Positions 44,000 through 53,937 of a DNA stretch of 64,000 bases are shown here, one piece after another. The DNA comes from Mesotaenium endlicherianum (taxonomy: Eukaryota > Streptophyta > Zygnematophyceae > Zygnematales > Mesotaeniaceae): the NCBI GenBank assembly GCA_009602735.1, contig WELA01004867.1, positions 88,017-152,016 of the forward strand. Reading direction: 5' to 3'. The translations under genes and the position numbers were made by a program. How positions within the stretch are numbered: the stretch's first letter is position 1; the number at the start of each line of letters is the position of its first letter. The notes beneath the pieces were generated by a model. The model was given only the letters and a program-made list of their open reading frames with translations. It had not been told where the DNA came from and made no database searches.

Positions 44000-44518
44000 T
44001 GTTGTAAATAGGCACTCGTGACTCTATTTACTTGTGTTGATTTGTTTAGCTTGCATGTGTGTGTGTCGATGCATAGAGTAGACTTGTATTATAGTCAGAA
44101 TGGGTGGATCGTCGATGTGTTGATATTGAGTTAATTGTGTAGAAGTGTAGGGTAGTAGGACATTAGGTTTGAAGTGTCGATGAGTGTGAGGTGGGTGAGC
44201 AGCTGCCAAGTGAATACAGGCGCTGTGAACGAAGATGTATGGTGAACTCTTGAGTGTAAGAAAGAAGAAGAGTCTCCGAGGAAAGTGTGTGTGCAAGATC
44301 TATGCTAAGTGCTTGAACTGCTACAGGTCTGTGTGGCCTTGTCTGTGTGACTAATGGAAGCTGTCTGTGTGACCAGCTAAGTCTGTGTGACTTGAAGGAA
44401 GAAGCTGTCTGTGTGACCAGCTAAGTCTGTGTGACTTGAACAAGGAAGAAGCTGTCTGCGTGACCAGCTGAGAGAAAGTGCGATAAGAAGAGGAGATGGA
44501 TGAAGAGGATTTAGAACA
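44000..44518 (+). repeat. Copia 5' LTR
   Basis: 519 bases. Near its end is a short tandem array of a roughly 43-base unit (GCTGTCTGTGTGACCAGCTA plus AGTCTGTGTGACTTGAA and A/G-rich sequence), about three units against two in the 3' LTR. The last 23 bases contain the gag start codon. Confidence 0.92.
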
Positions 44519-45380
44519 TGGTATCGGAGCAGACGATTTGAGGATGCCGCACTTTGATGGGAAGAGTACAAAGTACTTTGTGTGGTCAATGAAGTGTATG
44601 GCACAGTTAGCACAGTACAAGTTGAAGGACATTGTTCTTGGGATAGTTACGTTGCCAGTACAGTTGGCAGCAGGAGCATCAGCAGCAGATGTGACGACAA
44701 AAGAGAAGGAGCGTGCGAAGTGGAAGAGAAAGGAGGCACATGCCTTCTCCCTCTTGATCAAGAGCTTGAGGACGGAGCCTCTGCTAAGAGTGTGCAGATT
44801 GACAACCAGTAGAGAAGTGTGGGATGCATTGAAGACATTTCATCAGTCAGTTCGCACAGCTAGCAAGCAGATCTACAAGTGGCAGTTTAATCAATTTGCA
44901 ATGGAAGATGGAGAAGGCATACAGGGGTACTTCTCCCGCATGCTGAATTTAAGTCAAAAAATGCAAGCTATTGAAGCCGAGGTACCAGAGGCAGACCAAG
45001 TGATCCAACTGCTGATGGGACTGAGACCTAAGTTCAATATAACGAAGGAGGTGCTGCTGAACATGGATGTGAATGCCATGACAGTGAGAGTGGTGGAGAC
45101 CAGACTGCTGAACAGTGAAAAGGAGATGGAGATGGTTAGAGTGAAGAAAGCAGCAGCAGCGGATTTGGCTCTGCAAATTGAGGAGATGAATTTGGCCAGC
45201 ACAAGTCGAGGAGGAAGAGGGTCATCCAGCAGAGGTGGCCATCAAGGAGGAAGAGGCAGGGGAGGAGTGGGGGCGTGCTATCTCTGTAGAAAGCCTGGGC
45301 ATTTGGCATCGAGCTGCACAGTTTTCGCCTGTTATAGATGTGAGGAGAAGGGCCACATTGCCAGGAATTGTCCACATTGA
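44496..45380 (+). CDS. gag: Copia gag, start codon inside the 5' LTR
   Basis: 294 residues. The frame opens at ATG 44496 within the LTR and reads through the primer-binding site. A later Met (MPHFDGKSTKYF, about residue 17) could be the real start. The body is a UBN2/copia-type gag (FVWSMKCMAQLAQYKL, REVWDALKTFHQS, VIQLLMGLRPKFN). It ends with an RGG-rich stretch and two CCHC knuckles (CYLCRKPGHLASSC and CYRCEEKGHIARNC). It stops at TGA 45378-45380, with protease text continuing in the same frame, so gag and pol are separated by one nonsense codon. Confidence 0.85.
   Translation: MDEEDLEHGIGADDLRMPHFDGKSTKYFVWSMKCMAQLAQYKLKDIVLGIVTLPVQLAAGASAADVTTKEKERAKWKRKEAHAFSLLIKSLRTEPLLRVCRLTTSREVWDALKTFHQSVRTASKQIYKWQFNQFAMEDGEGIQGYFSRMLNLSQKMQAIEAEVPEADQVIQLLMGLRPKFNITKEVLLNMDVNAMTVRVVETRLLNSEKEMEMVRVKKAAAADLALQIEEMNLASTSRGGRGSSSRGGHQGGRGRGGVGACYLCRKPGHLASSCTVFACYRCEEKGHIARNCPH
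44519..44530 (+). other. Copia primer-binding site
   Basis: TGGTATCGGAGC directly after the 5' LTR. It resembles the complement of the 3' end of plant initiator methionine tRNA (usual element text TGGTATCAGAGC), the common primer for copia elements. Confidence 0.85.
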
Positions 45381-46761
45381 AAGAGTGAAGGTACATCCTC
45401 TCGTGCCCAAGAGGAGAATGCACATGCTGTCACTGTTGATGAAGCATACACATGTGCTGAAGAGGAGGATAGGATCAGGTGGTATGTAGACTCAGGAGCC
45501 TCTAGGCACCGCACGTCACAAAGAGATCTCTTGTATGACTACAAGCTGTGTGAGCATGTTCCTATCAGAGTGGGAGATGGAAATTTGCTGCAAGGAATTG
45601 GCACAGGGAAGGTAGTTGTGTATTCGAAATTGGAAGGAAGCGGTGGAAATTCACAATGCAGGATGTTTTGCACACCCCCGGCTTAGTTGTGCCCAAGACT
45701 ACTACATTGGGGAACAAGGTGGTGTTTGAAGGTTTTGCCTGCTCAGTTTTTAGTGAAAAGGGAGAAGTTGTCCTGAAGGCACATAAGGCAGCAGTCAAGG
45801 GAAGTTTGTTCCAATTGAAGTTTGAAGCTGAGGTGGTGCGTGGACTTCAGGCCCTGGAGGCCAAAGCGGGTGACTCAGCAGGAGTGGCCGAGGTTGAAGA
45901 GAAGAAGATTGGAGACATCAACCTGTGGCATCAGAGACTGGGACATATCAATGAGCAGAAGTTGAAGAAGATGTCAAGGATAAACAGGGAGGACTACCAG
46001 ATTTCAGTGGGCAGAGCTTGGGGTTTTGCAGAGAGTGCCAGATGGGAAAACAATTGAGAGCAGCATTTCCAAGAGGAGGAGAGGTGAAGAGGGCCATAGA
46101 GCCCTTGGAGTTGGTCCATTCGATCGTGTGGGGGCCTGCTAACAAAGCAACCAGGAGAACAAGGATTAAGATGTACATCACCTTCACTGATGACTATTCC
46201 CGGAAGACAGAGGTGTACTTCATGAAGCACAAGGACCAAGCATTTGAGAAGTTCTTGGAGTACAAGGCAATGGTGGAGAACCAGAGTGGGAGGAAAATTA
46301 AGACCCTGAGGACAGACAACGGAGGAGAGTATGTGAGTGGGTACTTCTCAAAGTACCTGAAGGAGGAGGGAATCAGGCATCAACACACGGTGGCCTACTC
46401 TCCCCAGCAAAATGGGGTGGCAAAGAGGAAGAACAGGACGCTGATTGAGTTAGCAAGGGCTATGCTGTTTGCTGCAGATATGCATGTGAGCCTGTGGGCT
46501 TAGGCAATGAAGACAGCAGCATATGTTAGTGCCAGGTTGCCATCCTTATCTCTTGGAGGGAAGATTCTAGAAGAAGTTTGGAGCGGGAAGAAGTTGTTTG
46601 TGCAGGAACTCAGAAAGTTTGGTTCTGAGGTGTGGTCTCATATTCCCATTGAGAAGAGGAACAAGCTGCAGCCAAAGTCAGAGAGATGTGTGTTTGTGGG
46701 CTATGCGGATGAGAGCAAGGGATACCGGCTCCTAATGTCAATACTGGTGAAGTGGTTGTGA
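45381..46761 (+). pseudogene. pol: Copia protease and integrase
   Basis: Protease has YVDSGASRH (active-site DSG) and VGDGNLLQGIGTGKV. The frame shifts near 45640 and continues MQDVLHTPGLV. The pre-integrase domain has NLWHQRLGHINEQKLKKM, followed by a frameshift near 46000. The integrase core reads YITFTDDYSRKTEVYF, LRTDNGGEYVSGYF and HTVAYSPQQNGVAKRKNRT, with D and E of DD35E visible. The first catalytic Asp region is changed (LVHSIVWGP, where families usually have HTD). A stop lies at 46501. Confidence 0.85.
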
Positions 46762-48877
46762 GCCGGGACATCGTCTTCAACGAGAGGGTGATGGATCCCG
46801 TGAACTCCAATCAGTGCGAGGGGTATGTTCCAGAAGATCTGGAAGAGGAGATAGCAGTGCAGCCTGGACTGGCTGCATTGCCAGAGGGAGTGCAGCCTGG
46901 ACTGGCTGCATCTCCAGAGGGAGCTCAGGTACAGCTTGAGGAGTAGCAGCCAGCTGCAGGAAGCCAGGCAGAAGTGGAGAGGGGTGTTGAGCAAGAGGGA
47001 GCTGCCTCTGACTCTGACAGTGAAGTGGAGTTCGTCGGAGAGAGACCTTCAAGTGAAACCAGAAGGAGACCAAGGAGAAGAGCAAGCAAGGACCCTGCTG
47101 TAGCAAAGGGAATTGGGAGAAAATCCAAGTCAGCATCTGGTGCAGAGGCCTCAACCAGTGAAGAGGGTCATGCAACAAGGAGAAGCTCCACCAGACAGAG
47201 TGTGAAGCCTGTGAAATTTGGAGTGGACGAGTACGTGGAACTCGTGGAGGAGCTGGCAGAAGATGAGATGGAGTGTGAGGTTGCCTATTTGGTTGATGAC
47301 TCTGAGCCAAAGACCTATGAGGCAGCCATGAAGACAGATGCAGCAGAGCAGTGGAGGAAGGCCTCAGTTGAGGAAATAGAGTCATTAGAGAAGAATCACA
47401 CTTGGGACTTAGAGGATCTACCACCTGGCAAGAAGGTTGTTGGTGGCCGATGGATTTACAGAAAGAAGAGAAAAGCTGATGGATCTGTGGATAGGGTACA
47501 AGGCAAGGTATGTGGCCAAGGGGTATTCACAGACAGAGGCAGAAGATTATCATGAGACGTTTGCCCCTGTTGCCAAGATCGCTACTGTGAGAGTGGTGGC
47601 CCAGAACGCAGCTGTGGAGGATATGGAGATGCACCAGATGGATGTGAAGACTGCATTCGTGAATGGGGACTTGGAGGAGGAAGTGTACATGGAGCAGCCT
47701 GAAGGATTTGTTGATGCCAGGTTCACCAAGAAAGTCTGTAAGCTGAAGAAGTCTCTATATGGTTTGAAGCAGAGTCCCAGGATGTGGAACCAGAAAATTG
47801 ACTCTTTCCTGTTGGAGCAAGGATTTGTGAGGTCAAATGCAGACAGCAGCCTCTCTGTGAAGGGTGTTGGAGAAGACAGAGTGATGCTGGTACTGTATGT
47901 GGATGATCTGCTGCTAGTTGGGAAGAAGATGAAGAAGATCCAAAGAGGTGAAGGATGTGCTGAGTAGCACATATGATATGAAGGATCTCGGCTAGGTGGA
48001 GTTTGTACTTGGCATACAGGTGAAGAGAGACAGGGCCAAGAGGATGATCTTGCTCAAGCAACCAGCTTACCTGCAATTAGTCCTGGAAAGGTTTGATATG
48101 CAGACGTGCAAGCCTGTCAGTGTGCCTCTTGATCCTAAGCATAGGATGAGTTTGAGTATGTGTGCCAAGGGTGAGAGAGAATGGGAGATAATGTCTCAGG
48201 TGCCTATGAGGAAGGTAGATGGTAGCAAAATGTATTTGATGGTCTGCACTAGGCCTGATATTGCTAATGCTGTGGGAGTAGTGAGTCAATTCATGCAAAA
48301 TCCAGGTCCTGCTCACTGGGAGGCAATGAAGAGGATTCTGAGATATCTGAGGCGCACTCTTGATTTGTGGTTGCATTTGGGAGGAGCAGAGAGTGTGAAG
48401 TTGGAGGGTTGCAGTGATTCTGACTGGGGTGGTGATCTGGACACCAGGAGGTCTACTACAGGGTATGCTTTCTCTCTTGCCAAGGGAGTTGTGACCTGGA
48501 AGAGTAAGAGGCAGAAGGTGGTGGCATTGTTCTCCATAAAGGCTGAGGACATGGCTGCTTCACAGGCGGTCACGGAGGCTCTATAGTTGAGAAGAGTATT
48601 GGAGGACCTTGGCTACGAGTAGAAGAGACCCACAATGGTTCTGAGTGATAGTCAGAGCTGCATTGCACTGGGCAAGAACCCAGTAGAGCATGCCAGGAGA
48701 AAGCACATTGATATTCAGTATCATAAGTGTAGAGACTGTGTGCTGGATGGCAGTGTAGAGTTTGTGAATGTGAGGACTGATAAGATGGTAGCTGATTCCT
48801 TGACCAAGGCAGTCCCAGAAATCAAGCACCAATGGTGTGCAGAGATGTTTGGTTTGAGAGAGTGTGTACTTGAATAG
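46762..48877 (+). pseudogene. pol: Copia reverse transcriptase and RNase H
   Basis: After an acidic linker and a stop near 46945, RT begins EEIESLEKNHTWDLEDLPPG. A frame change near 47500 leads to YKARYVAKGYSQTEAEDYHE, MDVKTAFVNGDLEEEVYMEQ and LYVDDLLLVGKK (catalytic YVDD intact). Another break near 47960 leads to RNase H: GCSDSDWGGDLDTRRSTTGY, VLSDSQSCIALGKNP and RKHIDIQYHKCRD, ending CVLE at 48877. Nonsense codons at about 48584 and 48620 interrupt it. All main catalytic motifs of both domains can be read. Confidence 0.87.
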
Positions 48878-48885
48878 AGTAGGAG

Positions 48886-48896
48886 CTGAGAGGGAG
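48886..48896 (+). other. Copia polypurine tract
   Basis: A purine-rich CTGAGAGGGAG sits immediately before the TGTTG of the 3' LTR, the expected plus-strand primer site. Confidence 0.75.
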
Positions 48897-49371
48897 TGTT
48901 GTAAATAGGCACTCTTGACTTTATTTACTTGTGTCGGTTTGGTGGGCTTGCATGTGTGTGTGTCGATGCATAGAGTAAACTTGTATAATAGTCAAAGTGG
49001 GTGGACCGTCGATGTGTTGACATTGTGTTGATTGTGTAGAATTGAAGGGTGGAAGGACATTAGGTTTGAAGTGTCGATGAGTGTGAGGTGGGTGAGCAGC
49101 CGCCAAGCGAATATAGGCGCTATGAAAGAAGATGTATGGTGAACTCTTGAGTGTAAGAAATAAAAAGAATCTTCTAGGAAAGTGTGTGTGCAAGATGTAT
49201 GCTAAGTGCTTGATCTGCTACAGGTCTGTGTGGCCTTGTCTGTGTGACTAATGGAAGCTATTTGTGTGACCAGCTAAGTTTGTGTGACTTGAAGAAGGAA
49301 GAAGCTGTCTGTGTGACCAGCTGAGAGAAAGTGCAGTAAGAAGAGGAGATGGATGATGAGGATTTACAACA
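48897..49371 (+). repeat. Copia 3' LTR
   Basis: 475 bases ending ATTTACAACA, followed by the CATCA duplication. A TATAATA-like word near 48983 could be promoter sequence. The LTR also carries the ATG at 49349 equivalent to the gag start of the 5' LTR, which here opens into chromovirus C sequence. Confidence 0.92.
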
Positions 49372-49642
49372 CATCAAAGGTGACACACTGTTCACAGGTC
49401 GGTTACCTGTCCAACTGGGACCGGTCCCCGCTGTCAAGCATGGAGACTTTAAGGAATATGAGGTCGAGGAGATTTTAGACGCTCGCTTTGTCCGTCGATC
49501 CTCTAAATATGTCATGAAGTACCTGGTTAGATGGAAGGGGTACGATGCCTCTGGGGACACTTGGGAATTTAGATTCAAGCTAACCAATGCCAAAGGGGCG
49601 TTGAAGCGGTTCCACCTTTGGGCGGCTGGCACACCTCCCTAA
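49349..49642 (+). CDS. Chimeric ORF: copia LTR start codon fused to a chromodomain
   Basis: A 97-residue uninterrupted frame. The first eight residues (MDDEDLQH) come from the copia 3' LTR and target duplication, the rest from chromovirus C pol. Residues about 34-75 form a chromodomain: EYEVEEILDARF, VMKYLVRWKGYDASGDTWEF, with the aromatic cage residues (Y, W, Y) and the TWE motif intact. It ends FHLWAAGTPP and a stop at the normal pol end. The LTR upstream could supply a promoter. Whether it is expressed is unknown; the fusion itself is read directly from the sequence. Confidence 0.6.
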   Translation: MDDEDLQHIKGDTLFTGRLPVQLGPVPAVKHGDFKEYEVEEILDARFVRRSSKYVMKYLVRWKGYDASGDTWEFRFKLTNAKGALKRFHLWAAGTPP

Positions 49643-49952
49643 CTGTCATTTCAGTCGCCAAGGACAGGTGACAGGAGGTCCTGTCTCCATGTTAGTTGGA
49701 GGGGAACATGACAGATAAACGTGACAGTTAGTAGTAGATAGTGACAGTTGTGATAGGCAACCCACCTTAAAATTAAGTTGGAGGGAGTGTGTTCCGTCTC
49801 GGGATCAGCCAGGCAAATTTTATGTAACCATTCTACACACTCAACCTGCGCTCACACTCACTTTTTATCTCTAAATCAATTCTCCACCAAAGGTACTCGG
49901 TAGCGGCAAAGTACCATGACTTCACTGACAGCATTGTGTTTATGATTGAGCA
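49643..49952 (+). other. Leader between chromodomain and ORF3 in copy C
   Basis: A noncoding spacer with two polypurine-like tracts (about 49691-49705 and 49773-49787), like its counterparts at 38004-38018 and 38063-38077 in copy B. It ends TTTATGATTGAGCAGG just before the ORF3 ATG, which looks like a splice acceptor. Confidence 0.5.
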
Positions 49953-51649
49953 GGATGACTCAGAAGTTGGAACTTAAGAGGAAGAGAAGAGCAAAAGAGG
50001 CACATGCAGAATACTTGCAATTCTGTGCCCGACATCGAATCATCCTCCATTTTCGCTCGGGAATCACAACGACTCCAACAACAGCGGGAGGCACAGAAGA
50101 AGAAGGAGAAGGAGGACCAGGCCAGGCTGACGCAGGAAGAGTTGGACAAACAAGCTGCAGAGGAGGCCAAGAAGGCAGAGGAGGAGATGCAAGCTCAGGA
50201 GAGGCGGAAGCAGCAGGCTGAAGAAAAAGAACAAAGGAGAATCAGCAGGTACCGCTACACAGTGCTGGGCAAAGGCTTTGATCTACTGGAGGAGGACTTC
50301 AAGTATGCCGAGAGAAGTCGCAGTGAGTCGCAAAAGGACATCCTGCAGTAAGAAGGGGAGACATCCGAAAACTTTGACAAGTATACAGAGGTTAGCACAG
50401 GGCTCCTCCTCTACCACGATTATGCCAGGATGGTAGGATATACGATTAGAGAGGCCAAGGCAATGGCCCAACTGAATGAGGAAGAAGTTGTATTGATTCC
50501 GGGTCTCTAAGGGAAAGATAGGGTCATTGAAATGATCCCCATGGACGCGGACAGCTTTAAGGACTCTACATCCCATAACAGGTTCAAGGCCATGTATAAT
50601 GAGGTGGAAAGAAGGAGCTGGGAATCCTTGGCCAGGGAAACCAGTCAGCTGGACTACGAAGGACATTTTTACCCTTGTACGCTGAAAAGGACAGACCCTG
50701 CCTTCTTCCAAATGCCCACCGATTGGCGGTGGATGACCATCAACATGAGGGACCACCAAAATGACAGGGCAGGGGAGGAAGATTTTCTAACAGACCTACA
50801 GGGGAGCATAGTGTTGCCCCCCCATATTGCAGCTTGGGACCCAAGATTGGATGGAGTCAGAGACTGCATGAGTCAAGAAATGCAGGAGGACAGGAGCAGG
50901 GCCCGAGAGTCATACTCTAAAGGAAAGCACGTTTATGCCAAATGGGCAAGCAAGCAGGGAGAGAAAGACATGTATGCGGTCAGGACTCAACAGCCTCCAC
51001 CAGCACCCAAAAGGGGAAGGTCAGTGGGGTACTCTTTTTCTCGGGAAGAGCTAGAGCAGCTGACAGAGGAGACCCTAGCAGTCTTAGAGGAGCCAGGGGA
51101 AGAAAAGGAGGAGTCAGAGGAAGAAGAGGAGGAAGGCGAGGAAGAGGAAACTAGCCCCGCTATGACCCAGACACCTGCCACATCCCTGTACTGGAGAAGA
51201 CTGGGTTGGCTAGGGCAGACATAGCCCTGCACCAGCTCGCTGAAGAGGAAGATATCACTTGGCTGGGAACTACCAGAGGACAGAGTCCATCTGCAGGCGC
51301 AGAGACCCAGTCAGACAGGACAGACAGGAGGGTTGCTAGCGAAATAGCCAGCCTGCCAGCATCTTCCTTGCAGAGAGGACATGTGCCCTTGGCTCATGTC
51401 ATGCAACATCCTTCCGAGATGCCGGTATGTGTACCTGTCAGTTTGAGGGATGCCAAGGAGAAGGCTGCCTCCCTTCATTTTTTGACTGTGCAGGAGGAAA
51501 CAATCCAGTTTCTGCGTTCTCCCCTTGGTTCTCCCCACTCGGAGCCCCCAGGCTTCAGGAGACCCCAAGACAAAAGGAGAAGGTCTGGCTCCCGGTCTCG
51601 CTCCCCTGAGTGTAGAGCCCCAGGACCATCTCCCTTATACGGGCAGTAG
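49953..51649 (+). pseudogene. Extra chromovirus ORF (ORF3), copy C
   Basis: The best preserved of the three copies. It starts MTQKLELKRKRRAKEAHAEY and shifts frame near 50030. It continues with a Lys/Glu/Gln coiled-coil-like helix (about 50060-50240) and KGFDLLEEDFKYAERSRSE. After a stop at 50349 come STGLLLYHDYARMVGYTI and, past another stop at 50508, VIEMIPMDADSFKDSTSHNR, YNEVERRSWESLARETSQL and DWRWMTINMRDHQNDRAGEE. After the YSFSREELEQL block comes a Glu-rich acidic run, then a frame change near 51210. The C-terminus has ITWLGTTRGQSPSAG and an RS-rich basic end. Total about 560 codons. I do not recognise the family and see no transmembrane segment, so it is not a typical envelope protein. 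Confidence 0.78.
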
Positions 51650-51811
51650 GCTGAGGGCGGAGGGACAGCACACTGTTATTAGTGATCCCCACAGTTAGGC
51701 ATCAGTATTGGAGCAAGAGGCGGTGGAAGGCAGATCAGTACTTTCAGTTGGGAAAAACCACGTACCTAGTGTTGGTGTTGTCGAGGCGACAACCTGTTAA
51801 GTTGGAGGGAT

Positions 51812-52528
51812 TGTAATGAATCAGTATATTGGTAGATATCATATTCATTAAACATAATAGCTAAATAACTTCAGCCTACTGAACTTTAGTTAATATTAAG
51901 TCTGCTGGACTTCATAAAATAATCAGTTTGACGACTCAGCCGGGAGCAGCATGCTAAAGTCAACTTAGGTCAGCTCGCTGACACATTCTTTGACAGCCAG
52001 CTGAACTCCGTACTCGATAGCAGCAAACTGCCTAGATATGCATCTAAGTGTGGTGTGCTAGATGAATGGCCAGATGACGTCCTTAGGATGGATGGCGATT
52101 CGGGATGATGGGAGATGGCTGTGGATTTGGTTAACCAAGGTCCTACCAACGTGGTTAACTCCTGGGTAGGCGGTGCCATTGCACTGGCCGTTGAACGGTA
52201 AACTGAATCCATGTACATTGCTAGGTATTGCTCTCATGTTTGGCATTCGGAACCGAGGCTAACTCTCTTGTACAGCTTACGGAAAGATATCTGAATCCAA
52301 GGCGAGAAGCCATTGAGATGCATTGTCTTCTAGCCTTGCTTATGTATGAGTTTAGTGATTGCATTATTAATGCTAGTTTACTTCCAGTTGACTTGCGAGT
52401 ATTGTCCACTGCTAGTGTGTTGTCTTTTGCTATTGAATCAATTAACAGAATATACCATAAAGATTACTTGCTGATATTAAAATCTCCATTAATGGTTAAT
52501 GGTCTATTTGGTAAGTAGATTCATTTCA
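51812..52528 (+). repeat. LTR 3 of the B-C array (3' LTR of C)
   Basis: 717 bases, TGTAATG to GATTCATTTCA, preceded by TTAAGTTGGAGGGAT. It is followed at 52529 by TTATC and then by minus-strand sequence of element E. Confidence 0.92.
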
Positions 52529-53290
52529 TTATCCCACTCCCTCCAACTTAATTATTAGGGTGGGTTGCCTGTCACAACTGTCACTTCGTGTTACCTACTG
52601 TTAGTTTGTCACTAACTGTCACTTTCTCGCACCCTAATTGTCACTTTTGGGACCATTTTCCCTCCAACTTAAATGGAGACAGGACCTCCTGTCACCTTCC
52701 CATGCCAATTGACAATTAAGGCGGGGCCCCAGTCGCCCAAAGGTAAACGCGTTTCAACACCCCTTTGGCATTGGTCAAATGGTCATCCGAGGTGTCCCCA
52801 GAGGCATTGTAACCCTTCCATCTGACCAAATATTTCATGACATATTTAGGTCGTCGAACAAAGCGAGCTTCTAAAATCTCCTCCACCTCATATTCCTCTG
52901 GGCCACCATCCCAGACAGCAGGGACCGGTTCCTGCTCGACACGTAGCCGACCGCTGAACAGTGTGTCACCCTGAATGTGTGATTCTTAAAAAGAGACATT
53001 GAAGACTGGGTGACCTTTGTATTCCGCTCACATGTTTAGTTTGTAAGCATTCTGACAGACACGGCGCACCACCGAATATGGACCGACCTAAACTGGACCA
53101 AGCATTTTCTTGACCACATCAGGCAAGTACAGGTGTTGAGAATGCAGTTTGACCAAATGGCCCTTAGAATATGTCAGCTCTCGACGGTGTTGATTAGCAT
53201 ATTTTCTTCGGCTTTGTGTAAGTTTTGTTGGACTTCTGACAGGGTGTCGCAAACTCTTGAAATAACTACAGAGACACCGGGTTGACAATC
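52529..53290 (-). pseudogene. pol: Element E integrase C-terminus, chromodomain and post-pol spacer
   Basis: Minus-strand sequence matching copies A-C over the integrase linker (KYANQHRRELTYSKG, LHSQHLYLPD) and the chromodomain, which is read only in pieces with several frame breaks and stops. The last bases are the post-pol spacer with TTAAGTTGGAGGGAGTG, broken off at the array junction. Confidence 0.7.
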
Positions 53291-53937
53291 CCCTCCGGAT
53301 GAGTTACAGACTCCCCTAGCACATCTAAAGGCAACTTGGGGACTCTACCCACACTGAGTTCAAGAGGAGTCTTTCTTGTTGACGTATGCACCGCACTGTT
53401 GACCGCGAATTGAATTTGAGGCAAAAGGTCATCCCAATCATCTTGTTTTTGGTTGATATGTGCTCTCAGCACTTCTTGCAGAACTCGGTTAGTTCTTTTA
53501 TTCTTCCCATCAGTCTGAGGGTGGTTTGCTGTGCTGAGCAGCGGTCTTACTCCCATTAACCCCATCAAAGCTCTCCAGAACTTAGAGGTGAGTTTTGAGT
53601 CTTTGTCTGATATGATATTAGAGGGTAGCCCATGTTGGTATACTACATGGTTGTAGAACTGTCTCACACTTCTGAGTGCAATCACATTGACAATGGTGGG
53701 GATGAAAATGACCATTCTTGTCAATTTATCCACTACTACCAGTATAAAATCATGCCCATTGGCAATTCTTGGTAGTGTTACCACCCAGTGTATGGATATT
53801 GTTTCCCATCGTCCAGCTGGGATGGATAGTGATTGTAATAGCCCCCTGGGTGGGGTGTGTCAAGACTTGTTTTTCTGACACTGATCACAGGTGTTAACAT
53901 ATTTCAAGACCTTCCTAAGGCAACCCCTCTCAATGAT
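53266..53937 (-). pseudogene. pol: Element E integrase core
   Basis: Readable motifs are [38 protein letters not shown] and STANHPQTDGKNKRTNRVL, so the second Asp and the Glu-region motif are present (family TDGQTERTNRV altered to TDGKNKRTNRV, replacing the conserved Glu by Lys). The zinc-binding part upstream is frameshifted. The copy is inactive. Confidence 0.75.

Larger units (their letters stand above)
44000..49371 (+). mobile_element. Ty1/copia LTR retrotransposon nested in chromovirus C
   Basis: LTRs are 44000-44518 and 48897-49371, starting TGTTG and ending in ACA. Internal order is primer-binding site, gag, protease, integrase, RT, RNase H, the copia arrangement (integrase before RT). 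The 5-bp target duplication CATCA is perfect. The two LTRs differ at about one base in ten by eye, and the 5' LTR has one extra repeat unit, so the insertion is not recent. Stops and frameshifts make it non-autonomous. Confidence 0.93.
31911..52528 (+). mobile_element. Tandem chromovirus array B-C sharing a middle LTR
   Basis: Three LTRs in direct orientation (31911-32628, 39996-40715, 51812-52528) enclose two internal regions, B (32629-39995) and C (40716-51811). Both read gag, pol, chromodomain, ORF3. Flanking 5-mers are TTACC (31906-31910) and TTATC (52529-52533), consistent with a single original insertion later expanded by unequal LTR recombination. C additionally contains the copia element and a large pol deletion. 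Confidence 0.8.

Noticed and set aside
44024-44296. Minus-strand frame in the copia LTR repeated at 48921-49193
   Set aside because: It is open in both LTRs because they are copies; the His/Thr-rich text follows from GTGTGT tracts on the opposite strand.
44000-49371. Copia element as recently active
   Set aside because: LTRs differ at many positions, the reading frame has several stops and shifts, and the first catalytic Asp motif of integrase is altered.
49953-51649. ORF3 as a retroviral envelope gene
   Set aside because: The position fits, but no signal peptide, transmembrane helix, cleavage site or glycoprotein-like cysteine pattern is visible; the protein is highly charged.
51970-52520. 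Short open frames within chromovirus LTRs (also at 32070-32424, 40156-40481, 61296-61568)
   Set aside because: They recur only because the LTR recurs, differ in length between copies and show no protein features.
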